Source: Phycisphaeraceae bacterium
GTDB taxonomy: Bacteria > Planctomycetota > Phycisphaerae > Phycisphaerales > UBA1924
Length of the DNA: 64,000 nucleotides
Direction of reading: 5' to 3'
Assembly (NCBI GenBank): GCA_019636495.1
Contig: JAHBXL010000001.1
Location: 434,001 to 498,000, forward strand
The notes below the pieces were generated by a model, which had not been told where the DNA came from, made no database searches, and worked only from the letters and a program-made list of their open reading frames with translations. Both the position numbers and the translations under genes were made by a program. Positions 58,986-64,000 of the stretch are shown here, in pieces (position 1 is the stretch's first letter; each line of letters starts with the position of its first letter).

Positions 58986-60413
58986 CTACACCAGCAGCGT
59001 CGCCGGCTTCTCCAGGAACTCCTTGACCGTCGCAAGATACGCCGCGGCCATGGCCCCATCGATAATCCGGTGATCGCTCGACATCGTCATCTGCATCTCG
59101 GTGCCGATGACGAGTTTCTTCTCGCCCCCCCCTCCCGCATCCTTGCCGACGACGGGCTTCTCGACCGCCGCGCCCACCGCGAGAATCGCGGCGTTGGGCG
59201 GGTTGATGATCGCCGTGAAGTGCTCGACGCCGAACATGCCGAGGTTCGAGATGGTGAAGGTCGAATCGGACATCTCGTCGATCGAGAGTCCCTTGGCGCG
59301 GGCCTTCTCGGAGAGTCGCTTGGTGTCGGCCGAAATCTGCCGCAGACCCATGCGGTCGGCGTTGCGGAGGGTCGCGACGACCAGCCCGCCGCCGACGAGT
59401 GTCTCGGGGTTCACCGGCAGCGCGATGGCGACACCGATGTTGACATCGGGCACGATGTCGATGAAGGGTGCGGATGAAGCGGGAGACACGTGCTGGAAGC
59501 CCGTGCCACTCTCGGACCACCGCGCGTTGATGAACGGGTGCTGGTGCATGGCCAGGGCGCACGCGCGGACGAGAAAGTCGTTCACGCTGAGTTTCACGCC
59601 CTGGGAGGCGAGTTGATCGTTGAGTTGGCCGCGGAGCGCGAGGAGCGCATCCATCCGCACCGTCACCGTCACCTGGTAATGCGGGATGGTCGCCTTGCTC
59701 TGCACCAGTCGCTTGGCGATGGTCTGCCGCATGTTGGAGAGCGCGACTTTCTTCGCAGCGAGTGCGGGGGCGGTGGGGGGCATCGCGACACCCGGCACAG
59801 CGCCGGCGGAGAGGCCCGAGATCTTCGCGGGCTCGCGGCCGGAAACACCCGGCACGGAGTGCCGGGCCACCTCGGACCGGCCCCCCAATGCCGCCTCGAC
59901 ATCCTTGCGAACGATGCGGCCCGAGGGACCAGTGCCGTGGATCGCGCCGAGGTCGATTCCGGATTCGTCGGCGATTTTTCGAGCCAGCGGCGAGGCGAAG
60001 ACGCGCTCGCCGGAAACCGGTGACGCGTGGCGCCCGTTCGTTCCAGCCGGTGCCGGCGCGGCCTTCGGTGGTGTTGCCACAGTGGATGTGGAGGTAGATG
60101 ACCCGCTCCTGGCCGCGCTTGCCGGTGCGGGCGAACCCGCGGCCGCGCTCGGGGCGGGCTTGCCGGCGGGCTCCTCGGCGCCTGTGAGCGTCATGATCAC
60201 CGTGCCGACCGGCACCTGCTGACCTTCGGCCACGACCAGTTCACCGACGGTTCCTTCGTCAAAGGTCTGCAGTTCCATCGTGGCCTTGTCGGTCTCGATG
60301 TCGGCGATGACATCGCCCGCCGCGACCTTCTGTCCGGGCTTGACGGACCACTTGACGATGGTGCCCTGCTCCATCGTGTCCGAGAGACGCGGCATTTTGA
60401 TTTCGATGGCCAT
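58986..60413 (-). CDS. pdhC: pyruvate dehydrogenase E2, dihydrolipoyl acetyltransferase
   Basis: This 475-residue enzyme has a lipoyl domain with Lys43 in ETDKATME, an Ala/Pro/Ser-rich linker, a peripheral subunit-binding domain (FASPLARKIADESGIDL, GTGPSGRIVRKDVE) and the catalytic domain with SSDHRIIDG (His448, Asp452). It transfers acetyl groups to CoA in the PDH complex. ATG 60413 starts the canonical MAIEIKMPRLSDTMEQG opening. It follows the sulfotransferase gene by 26 bp. Confidence 0.95.
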   Translation of the reverse strand: MAIEIKMPRLSDTMEQGTIVKWSVKPGQKVAAGDVIADIETDKATMELQTFDEGTVGELVVAEGQQVPVGTVIMTLTGAEEPAGKPAPSAAAGSPAPASAARSGSSTSTSTVATPPKAAPAPAGTNGRHASPVSGERVFASPLARKIADESGIDLGAIHGTGPSGRIVRKDVEAALGGRSEVARHSVPGVSGREPAKISGLSAGAVPGVAMPPTAPALAAKKVALSNMRQTIAKRLVQSKATIPHYQVTVTVRMDALLALRGQLNDQLASQGVKLSVNDFLVRACALAMHQHPFINARWSESGTGFQHVSPASSAPFIDIVPDVNIGVAIALPVNPETLVGGGLVVATLRNADRMGLRQISADTKRLSEKARAKGLSIDEMSDSTFTISNLGMFGVEHFTAIINPPNAAILAVGAAVEKPVVGKDAGGGGEKKLVIGTEMQMTMSSDHRIIDGAMAAAYLATVKEFLEKPATLLV

Positions 60414-60439
60414 GGTCGGTGGGATTGTGCGGCGGGGGT

Positions 60440-61378
60440 TCAGAAGCGCACGGGTTGCGAGTCGAGATCGAACCCGGGCGCAGCACGGGTGCGTTGATAG
60501 GCGTCGATATCCGCCGCGAGGCGGCGGGTCAGCAGTTGCCGGGTTTCGTCGTCGAGCAGGGCTTCGGCGGTCGGGGTGATGCCGCGGCGGCGGATCTCGC
60601 CGCTGGGCACGTCGGCCAGGCAGGCGCCATCCCACGGCGAGTACCGCACGGCGTTGTGCCGGAGCGTGGCCGGTGCGGGGAGATTGAGGTGTGCGGCCAA
60701 GCCGGGCAGCGCGGTGGAGAGGTGCTCGACGCGGCCTGCGAAGGCGAAGGTCTGTCCGGCGATGAACGCGTTCTGCGGCCGCCAGTGGCTGTCGAGTTGG
60801 GAGTCGTCGCAATCACTGAGAAAGCGGACGAACTCGCGGAACGTGACGCCGCGGGCGTAGTCGACGGCGGTCGAGGCGGGCACGATGGAGGGGCGATCGG
60901 GATGGCCGATCTTGGCGGTGGTGTCGAGGCGGACATCGACGCCGGCGATTCGGGCCATGGCCTCCATGGCCTCGCGCGCGGGGTGGAAGCAGCCGAGGGT
61001 CGCGCCGCACACGAACTTCTCGGTGAATGCGGAGACGATTCGGTCGATGGGTTCGCGCAGGAAGACCGCGCCGAGGTAGGTGTCGAGGCACTCTCGTGCC
61101 GCGGGTTCGGCGAGATTGGCAAGCGAGTGCGTGCGGCGGCAGTAGGTGTGAGCATCGGCGACATCGGCCGCCCCGGGATCGATCGCCGCGAGCAGCCAGC
61201 GCTTGATGGTCGTGCAGCCGCTCTTGGGCATGGCGCAGATGAATGCCCGCTGTGCCGGGAGCACGAGGTAATAGGAGCGCGGGAAGGCGCGGTTCTCCTG
61301 CTCGACCAGCGGCGGGACGAACCGTCGGCGGTCCGGCGGGGAGTGGGACTGGTCTGTCGCGAGTGCGGACCTGGTCAT
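60440..61378 (-). CDS. sulfotransferase-family protein
   Basis: This 312-residue protein has the PAPS-binding 5' loop (FICAMPKSGCTTIKRWLL) and the 3' motif (VFLREPIDRIVSAF). It resembles family 2 carbohydrate sulfotransferases that sulfate glycans. GGAG precedes ATG 61378. It sits 15 bp after pdhB and 26 bp before pdhC, inside an otherwise metabolic operon, which is odd; the acceptor is unknown. Confidence 0.85.
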   Translation of the reverse strand: MTRSALATDQSHSPPDRRRFVPPLVEQENRAFPRSYYLVLPAQRAFICAMPKSGCTTIKRWLLAAIDPGAADVADAHTYCRRTHSLANLAEPAARECLDTYLGAVFLREPIDRIVSAFTEKFVCGATLGCFHPAREAMEAMARIAGVDVRLDTTAKIGHPDRPSIVPASTAVDYARGVTFREFVRFLSDCDDSQLDSHWRPQNAFIAGQTFAFAGRVEHLSTALPGLAAHLNLPAPATLRHNAVRYSPWDGACLADVPSGEIRRRGITPTAEALLDDETRQLLTRRLAADIDAYQRTRAAPGFDLDSQPVRF

Positions 61379-61393
61379 GCGTGCTCCGACGCG

Positions 61394-62440
61394 TCAGGAA
61401 AGCCCGAGTGTAGTCCTCACCGCGCGGATGATCTTGCCCTTGTGCGGCAGGAACTCGGCCTCGAGGTTCTTGGCGTAGGGCGCGGGCACATCGTCGGTGT
61501 TGACGCGCAACGGCTGGTGATCGAGGTAGTCGAACCCTCGCTCGCACACCTGCGTGATCACCTCGCTGGCGATGCTCGCAAACGGCCAGCACTGATCGAC
61601 AACGACGATGCGGTTGGTGCGCTTGACGCTTTCAATGATCGAGTCGATGTCGAGCGGGCGGATCGTCCGCATGTCCAGCACATCGCAGGCGATCCCGTCC
61701 TTGGCCAGTTCGTCCGCCGCATCGAGGCAGAAGTTCACCGGCCGACCGAAGGAGACGAGAGTGACATCGGAGTTGCGCTCGCCGGACCAGGTGCCGCGGC
61801 GGAGCGCGGCTTGGCCGAACGGTATGGCGTAGTCGCCCTCGGGCACCGGCCCCTTGTCGCTGAGCATTCGCTCGGACTCAAGATTGAAGTAGGGGTCATC
61901 GTCGCGGATGCCGGAGGTCAGCAGCCCCTTGGCGTCCGCGGCGCAGGAGGGGATGCCGATCTTGAGGCCGGGGACGTTGGCGTAGAGGGCTTCGACGGTC
62001 CAGGAGTGCGTGGAGCCGAGTTGGCCGCCCGCGCCGTTGTTGCCGCGGAAGACCACCGGGCAGCCCCACTGTCCGCCGGACATGTAGAGCATCTTGGGGA
62101 CGTTGTTGAGGATCTGGTCCGCCGCGACCAGAGAGAAGGACCATGACATGAACTCGATGATGGGGCGGAGGCCGTACATCGCCGCGCCCACGGCCAGCCC
62201 TGCAAAGCCGTTCTCGGAGATGGGTGCATCAATGATGCGCTTCTCACCGAACTCCTCGAGCATTCCCTGCGACACCTTGTACGCGCCGTTGTACTGCGCG
62301 ACTTCCTCACCCATGAGGAAGATCCGGGGGTCCTTGCGCATCTCGAGCGTCATCGCTTCGCGCAGAGCCTCGCGGAACGTGATCTCGCGGGTGCCCTCGG
62401 GCAGCAGGTGCGAAGTCGCGGCATCGGTGAGTGTGGACAT
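61394..62440 (-). CDS. pdhB: pyruvate dehydrogenase E1 component, beta subunit
   Basis: This 348-residue TPP-dependent subunit has ITFREALREAM, FLMGEEVAQYNGAYKVSQG, RIIDAPISENGFAGLAVGAA, the active-site region STHSWTVEALYANVPGLKI and the C-terminal swivel domain with VLDMRTIRPLD. The alpha subunit gene is not adjacent: the next gene upstream is on the opposite strand. Together with the E2 gene downstream it belongs to the PDH complex. Confidence 0.95.
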   Translation of the reverse strand: MSTLTDAATSHLLPEGTREITFREALREAMTLEMRKDPRIFLMGEEVAQYNGAYKVSQGMLEEFGEKRIIDAPISENGFAGLAVGAAMYGLRPIIEFMSWSFSLVAADQILNNVPKMLYMSGGQWGCPVVFRGNNGAGGQLGSTHSWTVEALYANVPGLKIGIPSCAADAKGLLTSGIRDDDPYFNLESERMLSDKGPVPEGDYAIPFGQAALRRGTWSGERNSDVTLVSFGRPVNFCLDAADELAKDGIACDVLDMRTIRPLDIDSIIESVKRTNRIVVVDQCWPFASIASEVITQVCERGFDYLDHQPLRVNTDDVPAPYAKNLEAEFLPHKGKIIRAVRTTLGLS

Positions 62441-62669
62441 GGTTGAAGATCGACCAGAGAGGTGAAGCGAACAGGGGGCACTACGGACGTTTGTTCGGAA
62501 ATCGGCAGGGAGCCGGGGCCAGCATCGATGTTAGGCGTCCTGACCGGCGGGTTCGCACTCGCCGACAGTCGGAGTCGTGTTCACATTGGGTTCCCGCCGC
62601 GCTTCGGGTATGCTGACGGCGCGTCGCGACCGGCCGGGGTGCCGCGAGCGGAACAGCGAGGTGCAGACC

Positions 62670-63473
62670 ATGGCGGGAGAAGCGGCGTCAAAACTGTGCG
62701 CGGCGTGCGGAAAGGACGTATCGAGCCTGCCGCGCACCAAGGACAGCCAGGGGCGGTACATCTGCGCGACCTGTCAGGAGCAGTTCAAGGCGCGCCAGGC
62801 GGCGGGGCCGGGCGCGGCTGGCGCAGGGGCGGGCGGGGGGGCGGGCGGGGGGGCGGGAGGGGGGGCGGGAGGGGGGAACATGCTGGACCAACTCATCAGC
62901 GCATCGCCGATGGTCGGCGCGCACAAGTGTCCGAACTGCGGGGACCCGATCCGGGCCGGCGCGGTGATGTGCGTGCGGTGCGGATTCGACACCCGCGCGG
63001 GACGAACGCTGCGCACGCGCGTGGTTGCGGAGAAGCCGCCGAAGGCCGCGGGGCCGATGAGGATGCCGCGGCGTTCGGGCGAGTTCGGGCCATCGCTCGG
63101 CGCGCTGATGCTGATCTCGATCGGCGTGTTCGGCGGCATCTCTGCGCTTGGCGCGATCGGGCCGGGGGTGTTCCTGGGTACGGCGTTCATCGGGTGGATC
63201 GCGAGCCTGGCTGCGTATGTGTTTGCGGTGGTCATGGCGTTCAAGACCGGAAACGGGAAGATGGGCATATACGGCCTGCTGGTCGTGGTGCCGATCGTGC
63301 AACTCATCTCGCTGGTGTTCATCTTCTGGTCGCTGTTTGCGCACCCCGACAAGTGGAGCCGCGCATTGATGGTTGGCACGCTTGTTGGCGGCCTTGTCTC
63401 GTCGGTCATTTTGATCACGTCGTACGGCGGGAGCGAGGGCCTGATGCAGATGTTGGGCATGCCGGTGCCGTGA
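62670..63473 (+). CDS. zinc-ribbon membrane protein with Gly-rich linker
   Basis: This 267-residue protein has an N-terminal ribbon (CAACGKD ... YICATCQ), then a (GGGA)n linker of about 20 residues, a second ribbon (CPNCGDPI ... CVRCGFD) and three or four hydrophobic segments (GALMLISIGVFGGISALGAIG onwards). No family with a function is recognised. The linker DNA is an uninterrupted G-run block (62811-62876). ATG 62670 is preceded by GAGG; the frame upstream to 62577 is not conserved in type. Confidence 0.75.
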   Translation: MAGEAASKLCAACGKDVSSLPRTKDSQGRYICATCQEQFKARQAAGPGAAGAGAGGGAGGGAGGGAGGGNMLDQLISASPMVGAHKCPNCGDPIRAGAVMCVRCGFDTRAGRTLRTRVVAEKPPKAAGPMRMPRRSGEFGPSLGALMLISIGVFGGISALGAIGPGVFLGTAFIGWIASLAAYVFAVVMAFKTGNGKMGIYGLLVVVPIVQLISLVFIFWSLFAHPDKWSRALMVGTLVGGLVSSVILITSYGGSEGLMQMLGMPVP

Positions 63474-63525
63474 GGCGCAGGGCCGCGTCGATGTGAGAGG
63501 CGACGGTGATGGTTACCATCGAACG

Positions 63526-64000
63526 ATGGCCGATCCGGCGTGCGGACAACACGGTGCGGAGGCACGCGAAGAGCGCGCCAAGGGGCACTATGGCTACAGC
63601 GCGTGGGACCGGCTGCCGCTGACCTACCCCGGCATGACCACTCAGTTGGAGTTTGAGCCGATTGAGTTCGAGGCGATTCGGTTTGAGCATCGCGTTGGTG
63701 AAGTCTCGCGGTTGCAGCAAGTTGATCCGGACCGCGACAAGGCAACGGCCCTGGCATTTGCAGCGGAGTTCCAAACGCGAGCGACTGCGTGGGCCATGGC
63801 CGGTAGGGCGACCGTAGATGATGGACCGATTCCATGGCACAAGCACCCGTACATGAGGGTCCCCATGTGGGTCACTGTCGTCCTGGTCGTTCTCGGAGGT
63901 CGGGACATTGCACGGGGTGAACCACCGCTCCTGACTCTGTTGATACTGCTTGCGGTTGTCCCGAGTTGGTTTGTGGCGGTAGCGATGATTCGACGCGGCG
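63526..64000 (+). CDS. membrane protein of unknown function, 3' partial
   Basis: From ATG 63526 the frame stays open to the right edge (158 codons). The first about 105 residues are soluble and acidic (LEFEPIEFEAIRFEHRVGE), followed by two hydrophobic segments (MWVTVVLVVLGG and LLTLLILLAVVPSWFVAVAMI). No family is recognised. It lies 52 bp after the zinc-ribbon gene on the same strand. Confidence 0.5.
   Translation, partial: MADPACGQHGAEAREERAKGHYGYSAWDRLPLTYPGMTTQLEFEPIEFEAIRFEHRVGEVSRLQQVDPDRDKATALAFAAEFQTRATAWAMAGRATVDDGPIPWHKHPYMRVPMWVTVVLVVLGGRDIARGEPPLLTLLILLAVVPSWFVAVAMIRRG

Overview
This GC-rich window most likely comes from a planctomycete of the Phycisphaerae type. Several exported proteins end in the short paired tail motif CPADWN...DIFxFLxxWFxG (a GC-type, dockerin-like anchor). 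One protein carries the LEPR-x-LL N-terminal motif. Three H-X9-DG prepilin-like proteins are present, together with hpnCDE squalene genes and an FG-GAP protein. This assignment is inference from gene content; no rRNA is present.

Layout. 1-7.3 kb: the 3' part of argC, a CPBP protease, rpsT with its terminator, tRNA-Arg(ACG), a large Ser/Thr kinase-ATPase-TPR protein and an M20 dipeptidase. 7.3-12.8 kb: an exported lamin-tail-domain protein, a prepilin-like protein with a small partner, and an exported EEP-family phosphatase/nuclease. 12.8-19.6 kb: hpnC-hpnD-hpnE, divergent ispH, xseB and an enlarged prepilin peptidase. 19.6-24.4 kb: an ECF sigma factor translationally coupled to a membrane VIT-VWA protein, preceded by a promoter, a GAGAGA-rich untranslated stretch and a terminator. 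24.5-28.9 kb: a carbohydrate block (Tat-exported Gfo/Idh oxidoreductase, divergent GH29 fucosidase and a Tat-exported TIM-barrel isomerase). 28.9-32.8 kb: an accessory zone with hairpin arrays, dispersed repeats, an IS110-type transposase remnant, a truncated Rhs tip with a Cys-rich HEILH (zincin-like) end, a secreted partner protein and a 7-bp minisatellite. 32.8-38.3 kb: ligA, a CYTH-like protein and a topoisomerase VI B subunit without its A subunit; the last gene carries repeat elements inside its reading frame. 38.9-41.5 kb: katA and divergent oxyR.

41.5-55.6 kb is the most striking part. A four-gene cassette, prepilin-like protein / membrane histidine kinase / sigma54-type response regulator / exported dockerin-tailed protein, occurs twice in tandem, in the same order and strand. 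In both copies the regulator and the exported protein overlap by ATGA. A hybrid CHASE-PAS kinase follows. The four-part architecture looks like an undescribed signalling-surface protein system, with the two copies diverged well beyond recent duplication.

55.9-64 kb: tRNA-Leu(CAA), an isoaspartyl peptidase lipoprotein, a dockerin-tail remnant, an FG-GAP protein, pdhC and pdhB with a sulfotransferase between them, a zinc-ribbon membrane protein with a G-rich Gly linker, and the start of an unknown membrane protein running off the right end.
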